64,000 nt of DNA from Colius striatus (lineage: Eukaryota > Chordata > Aves > Coliiformes > Coliidae), in contig NC_084766.1 in the NCBI RefSeq assembly GCF_028858725.1, forward strand, positions 20,624,501 through 20,688,500. The letters run 5' to 3'. Under the pieces are notes generated by a model that was not told where the DNA came from, searched no databases, and saw only the letters and a list, made by a program, of their open reading frames with translations. The number at the start of each line of letters is the position of its first letter. Position 1 is the stretch's first letter. The position numbers and the translations under genes were made by a program. Positions 1 through 13,300 of the stretch are shown piece after piece.

Positions 1-3000
1 AGGAATACATGAAGCTTAACATAAGCTCTTTCTGTCCAGACTGTGAGCTGGCTCCACTGGCTCCACAGGCACTGCAAATACAAACTATATACCTTAAATA
101 GTTCATAACACAAACTATGTACCTTAAATAGTTTATATTGCACTTAGGCTGGTAAGCCTTGCTGTGCAGCCATGTTTACCACTTCTCACTGTTTCAGAGC
201 ACAGTTATGGAGCTTGCAGGCTTATCTGGGACGTGCCTCTGGGGCCCTGAGCACAGTCAGAGGGGCTCTTGTTTGTCCACATCCATCTGTCCTGGCAATT
301 GAAACATTACCCCATGCAGAAAGATGTGAGGGCACAGGAGAATTTGTGGTGCATTAGGATATTATACCTCTCAGAAAGCCATGAATGTTTGTGTATGTAT
401 TCTCCAGATCTTCTCATACCACTTCTGTCTTATTAGTCTACTCTTGATGTACTTATTATGTCTTAATATAGTTATCCTAACATCATGTACTGCCACTTAC
501 ATATAGTTTTAAGTTAAAATTACTCTCTCTGCTTTTCACTTCCCTGGTATTTGGTACCACACGTGCTAGCCTGAACAGAAAGTACAATACTCAATGCCAT
601 TTTAAATACCAATTTTTTTATTTCACTCTTTTTTCCTGTAGCTGAAGGCCACTGAGTTAATAAAACTGGATTTCACAAAGGATTAATGCATAGTATGCTA
701 AGCTGGCTCATACAGGAAGATAAGTGGGTTTTGAAGAGAAAATGGAATTCACTGAAGAGTGCCATAAGCACTGAAATCAAGAAAAGTTTCTTAAACTGTT
801 GAGTGAGTGTTATAGTCACATATTCTGATAATGACTCTCAAAAAAATCATCATTAGAAAAAGCTTGATGTGCCTGATAGATATTCAGACATTTCTTCTTA
901 ATCAAACATGATCTAAATCCATCTCAACTAATTGGAGTGCATGGAATTATAAAGCAGAAAAAAAATGCATCTTTACTCTTAGGATTTAGAGCACTTTACA
1001 CTATAACAGACTAAGACAGCTCCAAGCTTACATTATTGCATATCCCCTGTGGCTGGAGTTGGAGTGTAGTTCACTCTATTAGCATAGCTATTTTGTATAT
1101 TTGAATATAATTAGTTTCAGTCACACAGAGTGGTTTGATATTTGAATTTTCCCTTTGCTCTTGTAGTGTGAAATATAAGTGTATTTCCAGAAGGCAGACT
1201 CATCAGGACTCTTAGGCAGTGTGCAAGCTCTTGGGGTACATTTTCAGAGCCAATTCATTTCAACCTAGGACAACACTACCTCAGAAAGGAGCAAGGCTGT
1301 CTGTTTTGCTAACCTCATTTTTCTACCTCCACTCTTGCATTCTCAGTTTGAGAAGAAAGTAATTGCTAAAGTCCATTTGATTTAATCTCAATCAGCTACA
1401 ACTTGACTTAAAGTTACTGGTGTCAACAAAGGGGAAGTACAAAGAGGTATGGTCAAGACAAAGGGAGCCCCTCAGCAGTGTCATGGCCTTTGACCAGCTG
1501 AAGGTGATTGTGAAGATGCACCATGAGGAACGTTATGCACAGAGGCATTCCAGGGACCTGGCAGACATACCCACGTTCTTGTTTTCAGTAAAGCTTAACT
1601 TTCTGTATTTTAATAATTTGTAATTCTGGACAGCGTGTCCGTGTGTTCAAGATGACATTGGAGTGCAGTCATAAGACAACTCACATTCTTTTAAGGCTTT
1701 TTTTTTATTTAAAAAAAATAAAATAAATTAGGCTGCTGCCTTTAATAGCTGATATATTTGAGTCTTATTTGACATTTTTGTAAAAGCGATACAAACTCAC
1801 CCCAGTAGTTCTTCTTTATTTATAGTGTCTGGTTTTTAATGTGCTCCTGAAGCTAAATTTAAAAGGACAGTTTCCTGTCTTATTTGTAGTGATACTTTTG
1901 CTAAGCTTTTGCACTGTGGCTTGACTCGTGCTCTCTGCAGAGTTTCTTCATCCTTTCAAAGCTCTGACATAATTTAGAGGAAGTGTGAGTTTCTGCTGTT
2001 ACCAGATGTCTCCTCTTCAAAATACCCACTATTGCACTTTTTTAAATTTTTTCTAAATAAATTTTAATGCTTCTTTAGGTTAAAAAAAAACCCACCAAAA
2101 TAACTTATAAATCTAATATTCTTGGAGGCAAATGAGATGAGAAATGATTGCAAGTAAAGAGTTTCATGCTGTCTCCCTGTGCCAGTTTAAAAAATATTTT
2201 TACTAGGGAACACTGGCACCAAAAAAACAAACCAAAACACCAGTTAGTAGCTTTTGTGTTTCCCACTTGCTGCACTAGCATTTTTTCTGCTTGTCTACCT
2301 AGGCTGAAAGGTCTTCAAAGTATGGCGGTGAAGTGAGTGAACAAATGGTTTTAAAATATATGGTGTTTAGCTCTTTTAAATTGTGTTTCATTATTATTCC
2401 TGAGCTACACAGACTGTATGAAAGCCGAGTCTCTCATTAAAGGTTTGATTCTGCTTAGAATCTGAGCAACAGAGGCAGTAGACTAACATGAGCTCTGCAA
2501 AGGCCAAGATTTTATCCCTTTTCTTTCACAGTCTACCACATCTACGGTGGTCCAACTAAGAGAGATTTCATGTGAAACTGGCTGTAAGACAATAACTTAC
2601 TTGATGTTGGCTAAAGCAAAAATATTTCATTATTGTTTTCCCATGGAGCCTTTCTGGAGTTCATGAATAGACAATGAATAGGCTCTCCTGCCAAGCTGAT
2701 CATTTACTCCAGATCTCCATGCGTACAAAATAATATTGTTCAGAGGGCTATTTCCATTAGCACTGCAACCACAACTAATGTTGATGTCTTGAGTGTATAA
2801 GACATGCTCCATTTTTGTCAAGAATTGTGTAAGCATTTTGAATACCTTAATTTGGAAAAAGCAGGTCTTGAAATTGAATTCACAGACCTGTGACAAATCT
2901 GATGTTGAGAATAAAAATCTTTAAAGTGGAAAACATGGGTATTAAGTCAAGCAAGAAGATATTCTTTGAGACTGGGAGATCATACCTGAAAATAGAGTAA

Positions 3001-4227
3001 GATTGAATTCATAAGTTGAAATGAGTACACCAGTAAGGACTTTTGCAAGTAAAACAGGGTGATTCAGATTATTTTAAAGAAAATGTATTGTTTACATGAA
3101 TTTAATGTCTCCTGTAATACTTACACTAATTATCAAAATTAAAGATTGTTCTAATAGACACAGTTAGTTTCAGGGGAAAAAAAAAAAAGAGGAAGACTGA
3201 AATGCAGGTATCAGTACTTGAAAAATGAAGACAGATAAAAACCCATTAAGACTGCTTTTCTCCTACCCAAACTCCTCTGGGCTCTGGAGAGAGATGTGAA
3301 CTCCTTCTTTATGCTTTTACAAAAGCATTAAGCATATTTATTGCAATATATGCTATTAAGATTGCATGCACAGAAGTGAGAAGAAACATTTGGAGGTTTA
3401 TTTTCATATTTCCTGTTTAATTTCAATAATACATTTTCCTTTCAGGAGTGTGAAGGGTTTGTGTTTTGTTGATTTGTTTGTTTGGGGTTTTTTTGTGATA
3501 TCTATTATCTAAATATTTGTCTTTACTTGATCAGAGTTGTGCAAGAAGCAATTATTATCAGTTGATTCCTCAGAGGTCATTTTACATTCGGTGGTGTTGA
3601 AGTCAGCAAGCTGTGCAGGTGAAATGCAGGGTGCTTGAAATATTTTCTCTGCTTTGTATTCCTAATATGAGTTGTGTGCTAAGTTTTTTTTTTAATTATA
3701 GGCTTAGCAGGAAAAAGATGCCAAATTCACCCTGTTTATAAACACGCTTGTCAAAACATATTCTCAAACAAACATAGATTCTGTAATTACTCTTTGACCT
3801 TTGATATTTATTTATTTATTTATTTATTTAATACTTGAAAGTTGGGGTTTTTTTTGAAGTTGCTGTAAAACTTGTGAAAAATAAGTTGGTATATTGTGTT
3901 ATAAGCCACTGTAATAACATGAGAACAGGTCAGCTAGTCCACAACTGTCCTATAAGCTCCTGTGTGTTCCCATTTTAAATTCTAGTTGCCTGGGAAACTT
4001 TAGGTTATTATTAAAATTGTAAGTACTGTGTTATTGCAGTAATGAGTGGGTGCAGGCTTACAAACTTATGTGACATTTGAATATATTTCTAATCTGAATG
4101 ACTTGTCATATTTTTTCCAGCACATGACCCCCATCAACCTATCTATATTCAAATTCCCCTTGGGCTAATAAACCCTGAAACAGCTGCCTGCAAATTCTGG
4201 GCATTGGATTGATACTGTCCTTTGCAG
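1..4227. other. 5' flank or 5'-UTR intron of STAMBPL1, no supported gene
   Basis: AT-rich sequence with many short homopolymer runs and no CpG island. The first STAMBPL1 coding exon is preceded directly by a splice acceptor, so an upstream untranslated exon must exist. I cannot identify one here, and this stretch is most simply the end of that 5'-UTR intron. The only coding-like oddity is an open frame near 1420-1590, described under findings. A (TTTA)n microsatellite lies at 3805-3831. Confidence 0.55.
3805..3831. repeat. (TTTA)n microsatellite
   Basis: About six and a half tandem copies of the tetranucleotide ATTT. It is a simple repeat in non-coding sequence upstream of STAMBPL1 with no sign of function. 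Confidence 0.9.
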
Positions 4228-4315
4228 CCAGATGGAGACGTCAGAGGAAAAGACCAATCTCCTTGCTTTGCAGACAGACACCAGCATGGAGCAACCATTC
4301 ACTGTCAGCTCCTTG
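4228..4315 (+). CDS. STAMBPL1: STAMBPL1 first coding exon
   Basis: The acceptor CCTTTGCAG ends at 4227 and the donor GTATGT starts at 4316. Coding from 4286 gives [10 protein letters not shown], ending in phase 0. The exon also opens with an in-frame ATG at 4232 whose context is weaker. Because an acceptor precedes the start, at least one non-coding exon lies upstream. Confidence 0.88.
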
Positions 4316-7300
4316 GTATGTGTTACAAAGAAGTGCTTTAATGGCCTAGCACCCTCTCTTTTAAATAGAACACTTTCAAAAGAGCTGCTTGGCAGTTCTG
4401 GCTGTCAGCTACAAGGGTCTCTTCATATTGTTGCCAGTTCCTCACATCTGCCTGATAGTTTTGATGGAATTTGTTTTATTTTATTGTATAGAAATGTTAT
4501 GTGGCTTATAGGGTTTTAGCTTGTTTTGGTGAACAGGTTTTTAAGGAGTCAAAGTAAGAAGTCGATAGAGTCTGTAAAGAGTTTCATTAAAGAAAGAGGA
4601 AACAACTTGCCTCGGCCAATTTTTTAGCCATTTAACAGGAAGATAATGATTGTAGTAAGTGACTAAGCTTCTTCTTCAGTATAGTTAGTTTAACTGCCTC
4701 ATTTGAAACTGGAAATGAACGTTTGAAGTGAAATGTTGACTGACCAGGGGAACTTAGTGCTCCTTCTTTGTTAGCTGAACTATACCAGCAGTCATACCCT
4801 AAACATTGTATAATCATATGCTGAGTATTCAGGCCCTTCATCAAACTATTTCAACAACTTGAAGCAGAATCCTGTAGAATGACACGTGTGAGGAATTCTA
4901 AAGAGAACACAGTTTGTGTTGCCTTTGATTATTTCTACAGGACTTTATTAATTTCATGGGGTTTATTTTGTTTTTTTTTTCTCCAAGATTTTTTTGTAGT
5001 TTGATGATCTGGGGAGGGTGATAAGATCACTTCTTAGCTGTAATTGCAATTGCAATGTCTTTGCAATTGAAAAACATGTTGGAACGTTTCAGCTGTGGCC
5101 AGCAGTGGGGAAACAAACGTCCATTTTGAGAAAAAAGCTGAAGATTTCCATTGAACTTCTTGAATGAGATCACTTACTGAAAGTGAAATGTAGGATGATT
5201 CTCTTTGCTAATCTCTCTGTTCTTCTTCAGAAAAAGCTAGTAGCTATTCCTGACCACACAGACATCTCTGTGACCCCAGAAGAGAGAGTACGTGCCTTAA
5301 GCAAACTTGGCAGCAATATCACAATCAATGAAGACATCACTCCACGTCGTTACTTTCGATCTGGAGTAGAGATGGAGCGAATGGCATCAGTATACATGGA
5401 GGAGGGAAACCTGGAGAATGCTTTTGTTTTTTATAATAAGTTCATAACGTAAGAAAATACTTTTAGTCATTACAGCTTATCATTCTGAATAAACTGGAGT
5501 AAAGAGTTGTAGTGAAAACAGAGTATCCCTTCGGATTAGGAGAAAAATGTTCACTGTTTTTTTACTGAATAGCTTTTCTCTCTGGAGTACTTTAACCACA
5601 GGGTTTGTTACCATTTCATCTCAACTGTTAGCATAGTAGTCCTATCCATCTACTGACTGCCAGGCATGAACTAACCTAATATACAGAGTTCTAAGTTTAC
5701 TGTACCAGGCGATACCACAAACTCTGTTTCCCATCTATTATTCTGCACCTATCAGCACGTTGGTTAAATACAGTGCATGGCTTAAAAGGAATGTTTAGAT
5801 AAGGTTTCTGAGCCTTTAGTATTACGCCCTATGGGCTAGTGCTGAACTTAAAGATGGAAGAACACACTTAAGAAAAATGAAAAAATGCCTTTTTGCCTCT
5901 TTTTACTTCCCCAAAAAGATTCAGTATAATTTATTGCTTCTTACAGAAGTAAATGCAAAATCCACAATATTTATTCATTGTATAATTACTCTTCCCACCC
6001 AAAACCACTTTAAATCCAGACAGCTTTGGTTACAACTCTGACAATAGCCTTCTGAAAAATAGATCAGATTTAAACTTTTAAACTAGCTTGTTTTGCTGTA
6101 GGATTGATTGGTTTCTTTTCTTACATCTGAAAGAGGTTTTTTTTAATATGAGTATTTAAAGATTTATAGCATAGGAAACCTCATTCCTACCCCTTATTTT
6201 CCTCATACTCTGAAAACTAGTCTAAATCTTTCTTATTTCACTTAATTTTCAACGTATATATCTCTATAAAAAGTGAGTCTGGAGGTGAACATTACACAAA
6301 TTGCTGTAAGAATGATAGCAGCTCTATATTCCAAGCTGTGCAGCTGAGTGTTGCCATCATTTGAATGTCTGGATAAGTTAATAAAACTGAGGTTAACTGT
6401 ACAGTTTGGTCTGAGAAAAATGACTGCTTCAGTGATAGTCTCTGCTGCATTCTGAACTTCCCATTTCAGCTAAAGACAGAAAAAGATAGTATAAATAAAA
6501 GGTATTAAGAATGACTAGGGTGGAGGGTGCTTTTAAGGACTGTTTTTAAGTGCTGTCTGCTAGTTAGTCCTTCTTCCCACCCAACTCATTATTAATGAAA
6601 ATCAAAATGTATTCAGATCTAGAAAACTCCTTTCCTGTCATTAGTCTGTGTCCCCCATACCAATCTGTACAAGAATTTAAGTGTTAATTTAAACAAACAT
6701 GTAAAAACCTGCTCTAAGTCATCTGGAATTCATTCTTTAACAGTTATGCAGAACTGATTTTTCTAGCAATATAAAAGCTATTGTGGGTATTCCTCTGGGT
6801 ACTGACTCTAACACATGCATGTTTAATTTTCTAGGCTCTTTGTAGAAAAGCTGCCCAGTCACCGAGACTATCACCAATGTGCAGTACCAGAAAAACAAGA
6901 TATTATTAAGGTAGGGTTATGGTTTCTTGGCCTTTAAGAAATGTTTCCCTCAGAATCTGTCTATTCTTTCCAAGCATTCCACTTCCCTCAGTACATGAAT
7001 AGCCAACGAGCCACAACAGCTTGAATTTCTGATACCTTTCTGCAGTAGTCATTCATGTTTTATTTTGTTTTAGTGACTTGATCATTACTGGAAATGAAAT
7101 GATTGTTCTAACAGGTGAACAAGAGTGGTCTCTGAGTAAGTTAGTAAATTGTTGAAAAAACAGGTACATATACTTTTGAAAGTCTACATATTAAAAATGC
7201 ACTAATTTAACATTAGAGTTTGATTCTAATGCCAATTATGTGAGTGGCTAATGGTTCTCCCTGACTATTGCAAACAATGTGCCCTCATGGCCAAGAAGGC

Positions 7301-10300
7301 CAATGGCATCCCGGGATGCATCAAGAAGAGTGTGGCCAGCAGGTCAAGGGAGGTTCTGCTCCCCCTCTACTCTGCCCTGGTGAGGCCTCATCTGGAGTCC
7401 TGTGTCCAGTTCTGGGCTCCTCAGCTCAAGAGGGACAGGGAAGTGCTGGAGAGAGTCCAGCGCAGGGCCACCAAAATGATCAGGGGACTGGGAGCATCTT
7501 CCTTATGAGGAAAGGCTGCGGGAACTGGGGCCGTTTAGCCTTGGAAAGAGGAGACTGAGGGGGATCTTAACATTTACAAATATCTAAAGGGTGGGTGTCA
7601 GGAGGCTGGGACATTCCTTTTTTCTGTTGTATCTAGCAGCAGGACAATGGGTAATGGGATGAAGCTGGAACACAAAAAGTTCCACTTAAACATAAGAAAA
7701 AACTATTTCACTGTGAGGGTGAGGGAGCCCTGGCACAGGCTGCCCAGAGGGGTTGTGGAGTCTCCTTCCTTGGAGGTCTTCAAGACCCACCTGGACATGT
7801 TCCTATGTGACCTGATCTAGGTGATCCTGCTTCTGCAGTGGGTTGGACTCGATGATCTCTAAAGGTCCCTTCCAACCCCTACCATTCTGTGATTCTATGA
7901 TTCCACAAATGGAGAGAAATATGTGGTATTACTGGTGTCTCTGCATTTTTTGCTTAGCCTGCTAAATAATAAAAGTATGGTTTTGCTTTCTTTATTACCA
8001 AATATGTATTTACTTTATTTTTACCAGATTTTTTACCACATGTATAGAAAATAGTTTTTCTTTCCCTCTTTTTTTTTGAAGGGGTAGAGAAATTTCAAAT
8101 GGGGCTTTATACTGAGCTTAAAACATCTGGAATTGGCCAATGAGAATTATTGAAGCATAATTGTCTCTTGCTTCATGCTGCTATATTTGCACGCTTTCTC
8201 TGCTGTTAAATCTGAATAATATTATACTCAAAGCCAAAATGCTTCATGTCAAATTTTTGACTGTGGCCCAGATTCTAGGAAAGCATCCCTGTTGAGAAAG
8301 GGTGTCTAACATATGGCCCCTCCTATGGCACTCAGTAGGAGTAAGTCCATGGTATCTTTCCCTCCCTACCCCCTCTAAATTATTGCGTAGTAACCTCTGT
8401 GTCAGTAGAAAACATTAGACATTGTTTTTGTTTCGCAAAACAAAATCGATTTGTCTGTCAGGGCTACAAAGTTTCAGAAGCTGATGATTTAGTATGTATT
8501 TCTTCCTTTCTTTGTATTTTTTTAAATCTGTGTTACAGATGAGAGTTTTTGCAGATGATTCTTTTAAAAAAATAAATAAATAATTTCTATTTCTCCCCTA
8601 CCCCAAAAGAAACTGAAGGAGGTTGCATTTCCACGGACAGATGAATTGAAGAGAGATCTTTTAAAAAAATATAACTTGGAGTATCAAGAATACATGCAAA
8701 AAAGAGTAAGTTTTATGTGGCTATTAAATCTTTGATATGAGTATTTTCTCTGTCATATAAATCTTCTTTAAAATTAAGCAGTAACATTCCAGTTCTACGA
8801 GAACTTCATTTCACAGGCTGCTTAGAATGAGTTTTCATTTCTTTTAACAGTTTAATCAGTTAGTCATTTAAAAATAATTAATGCAATCATGTGCTTGGAA
8901 GTAAATGTGCTGTCATATTTACTTAATAACTGTCTACAAATATCCAAAATGGGATTTGGTACACTCTGATTCTCTTTTATAAAAAGAATATTGTTGATAC
9001 ACTTACATGAGTGTGGAAAATTTCTCTTGGCTCTGAATGTATTCAAGTTTTAATTGATTCTATTTGAGTCTTTAAGTAACTGTAAACTTGAATCTGGTGT
9101 ATTGAAGTCAATGAAAGCAACATCTGTAGTTTTAAAAACTTGTCTTGGAAGGAGCAACTGAGAAAAAACATCCTTTTTATTTCGCTCCCTTAAAATTAGG
9201 AATTATAAGAAAACAAACCAAAACAAACAGACATCGAAGCCTAAAACACTCTGCATTCCTGTCACCAATTGGGTTGAGGCTTTCTCTCATGCTATATTTT
9301 GTTCATGGCATTTAAGAAACAAATTTGCTTTGTTTTTTTCACTTGATTCACTTGACACTTCCCTTTACTAGGGAGCAGGAAGGGCTGTTGAAATCTTTCA
9401 GTCTAGGGAACAGCAGGTGGCTTGGGGACAAGGGGGCACAGGACAGAGGGAAGAGGGCACCTAACGTGTGTGAGGCCAGGCACCAAAGCCAGTTTACATG
9501 CTCCAAGGAAAGCTGAGAAAAGCAAGTAGCAGGAGAAAGTTGACCAAACTATCCAAACAGCAATAAGCAACAAAACCAGATAATGAAATGGATCATGAAA
9601 CCTACCCAGAAAACCCCTGTGCTCATGGGTCTCTGGTTGCATTGTAAATTATAAAGGGCTTACACCTGTATTTAGTCTCTGCCATCACTGTTCTGAAAAG
9701 TCTTTTTCTAATGACTTTATCATAATGGGCATCTGAGGCCAGTTCTATCACTACTGAAGCAAAAACCCAAAGCACCACAGGTATGCAGATTGGAAGCTTT
9801 GTGTCACTAATTCCTTACTATAATTCCTTTTCATATCATACTACATTTTAGGATATAGTTGTATTTGACAGTTCAGCAGATTCCAAATGACATAATCTTT
9901 AATGACAAGATTTGATGAGTTTAGTAAGCAATCAGATTGCTTCTTTTCTTTCATTCTTATAGCTTTTTTAGTGGTCTGAGAATGTCACTGTTTTGCATAT
10001 GTTTCAGAACAAAAGTAAAACTGAATTACTGAAGAAACTAGAGCATCAAAAACTAATAGAGGCAGAGAAGCAACGGATTGCACACATGCGGCAGCAGCAG
10101 CTTGAATCAGAGCAGTTTCAGTTCTTTGAGGATCAACTTAAGAAACAAGAACTAGCTCGAGACCAGAAAATCAAAGAAAGCATGGTTATGTCTGAACAAA
10201 TAGATGGGAGTATGCTGTCTTGTATTTCTGTACCAGAGAACAGTTCCTTGTCTACTGCACTGCTTGAGAATAAAGAGAGGAGTGGCACATCTGGCTGTGC

Positions 10301-13300
10301 TGGACATTTGCCTCCAGTAAACCAGGTCTTAAAACCGGCGGCTACTTTAAGTGCTGTTCAGAGTAAGTGTGGAGATTGCCACCCCCTGCCCCCACCCTCC
10401 TTTTTATTTTATCTGCCTCTTTGCTGCTTGTAGCAGTCCAAAATATTGCATGTGTATCTATTCACTGTGAGGGTGTCCATAGTGAAATAAGCATAAAGAG
10501 GTTGATGTACACACAATAGCACCATATAGTTTATTCATTTTAAGAGAGGAGAGTCATTGCACAGTTTGCCATTATCCAGTTGAATACTTATAGATGAGTC
10601 TAGAGATTGAGCTTTAGTGTCCCTGTGGGATGAAGTCTGAATCTTGTTGTGGACTTTAAGGAAACAGAAGCAGAATCTGCAGTTGTTCATCCGGGAAAAC
10701 TGTGGCCTGAGACATGGCATCAGCTCACTGTCACCTCAGGAGCAGACTAGTGAGCATATCTGGGCTGGTGACTTAATTTGGAGTGAAGTGCTTGTGTTGT
10801 AGATTTATTCTTATTAGAAATCTGAGATGTGGTAAGTATAGTTATTTCATTTTTAATAATTTCTTGTAACTGTGTCTGTTTCCTTATTATAGGGAACTTC
10901 ACTTTGTTCACTAAGCTGCAAATGCCTTTTTGTTTTGTTTTGTTAGCTGAATTCTCTGAAGCACTCAGAGGCGTCATTTTGCCCAGGAACCTCTGTCACA
11001 AGTTTCTGCTGCTAGCAGAGACAAATACAGTAAGAGGAATAGAGACATGTGGAATTCTCTGTGGAAAACTGGTACAGTTTAACCTTCACATTTGTATGGG
11101 GAAGACTTATTTGATAGTGCTGTATTTTCCTGTAATGTATCGATTTCACAAAAAAAAGCAGATCTAAACAATTAGTCTTTAACGTGTTTAATTTCAGATT
11201 GCAACCTGAATGGTCACTTCAACAGTGTGACCTTGCCTTGTGGGGAAACGTCTGATCAAAGTACACTGCTGTTATTATAAAATGTAGCAAGGTTTTCAGC
11301 ATGCTGTACAATGCAGGCTTTTTCAAGTACTTTCTCTGGCATTCATCTAAGACAAGTGAGGTTTAGTCATAGGACAATGAAATACAAAGGCTGTTAGAAT
11401 CTGCTGGAGTCATCCAATTCATAATGGCCCAACAAAAAAGAACAACAAAATCCTTCCATCAAGCTGTAGAACATCTGGTTTTCAGGTTGTTTATTTTCCT
11501 TTGACCTAGATAGCACCTAATGTCCTTTCAGAGCAGTGAAAGATGTCACAGCTGATGCTGGCATACAAGGAATTTCAAAGATGATGTCCAAGTGCATTTG
11601 TGTAAAGACAAAGAATAACAAGAGTAGTGATGTTCCAGGTTTCACAGAAAAGTAATTATAGTGTCCTCAAACCTCGTTTTTTTCATGTTTTTAATTATTT
11701 CAAAGAACAATCTTTTCACACTGGTCTCTCAGAATATTTTAATGCATAATCTCATGTTCTTCTTAATACTACCCTGTGTGTTTTCATGACAGAGTGCTAA
11801 GGCATATTTTCAGGTGTAGTAAGTCAGTATTTCTGCACTGGTATGAGTAGAGCTATACTGCTTTGTTTTAGCTGGTAGGCTGACATCTTTCAGATTCTGA
11901 TTCGGCATTTATTCATTGGTTCATTTGTTTCACTCTAAGTCAATGTTTGTTTTACAGACACATAATGAATTTACTATTACCCATGTAATAGTGCCAAAGC
12001 AATCTTCAGGACCAGACTACTGCGATATGGAAAATGTGGAAGAATTATTTGGTATTCAAGATCAATATGATCTCCTCACTTTGGGTTGGATCCATGTAAG
12101 TATGACTTGTATATTCCGGCTTTTCTACATTGCCTTTGTGTACTATGTGAGAAAAAAACCCTGGAAATAACCAAATGAAGAAGTAACTGGAATAATCCAA
12201 ATTAATTTAATCACTCAATTCTAATTGTTGTGATGCAAATAAGCAAGCAGGCTCTCCACAGACAAGTATTTCTTGTGCAATGGAGGCATCTTATTGACAC
12301 TCTAGGCCTGCTTTTGCTAGTTCAGCTTTTGCTAATGATGATTTTGGAGTATTTTATTATTTTCTAATGTCATGTACTTTTCTATTGTATTCAAAATTTG
12401 GGGTGGAGAGTATTGTGTTATTTAAACTTTATATATAAATTACTATAAATTTCAGTCAGATATTTATGGACAATCAAGTCATTTCCCTTTGTCTTGTGCT
12501 TCTTCATTTCACTTTTATCCCCCTCATCATCAGCGAATCACTTGTACATCTGGTCGTGAATGTGCCTTCATAAGCCCAGTACTGAAAAGCCACCCTAACA
12601 ATGTAGAATCTGGGTTAATAAGAGCTTAAGAAACCAACCTGGGAAAGTATTGACACTTTCACTTGTTACAAATTATTGTTCCTACTTGAATGTATGTCAA
12701 CCTTGATTTGTAAGAAATATTTCATGATGTTGAGATTTTCCTTTCTTTTTGTAGACACATCCAACACAAACTGCATTCTTATCCAGTGTTGATCTTCATA
12801 CTCATTGTTCTTATCAGCTAATGTTGCCAGAGGCCATTGCAATTGTTTGTTCACCAAAGCATAATGAGTGAGTTCTGATTTTTCTAAGTAACATTTAGAT
12901 TTTTTTCCCTGCTTCTTATTGTAAAATTTGATCAAATGCAAATGGTGGGTGTCAATAGGGATGAAGGGCAGGAATATTGTATTGCAAGTTTGTTTTCTTT
13001 AGGTTGTTTAGACTTGCATTTCAGTCAGTCTGTGCACACAGTGCTTTTTCTGGCTTCTCTCTCCTCGTCCCTTTCCAGCTGCAGGTTTTAAATTTTATTT
13101 ATTTTTATACTCTGCTCAACCAAGTAGTAATGACAGGAGCTGTTCTTTTGAGACCTCACTGCCAGAGACCTCACTACCACAGACCTGTCTTCATTCTGTC
13201 TGAAGGGGAACGGTTAGACAAATTTCTCTAGGATGCTGTGAAAATTGCAGCTTGGAGACAAAAGGGATAAAGACACTTTTTTGATAACAAGATCCTATTT

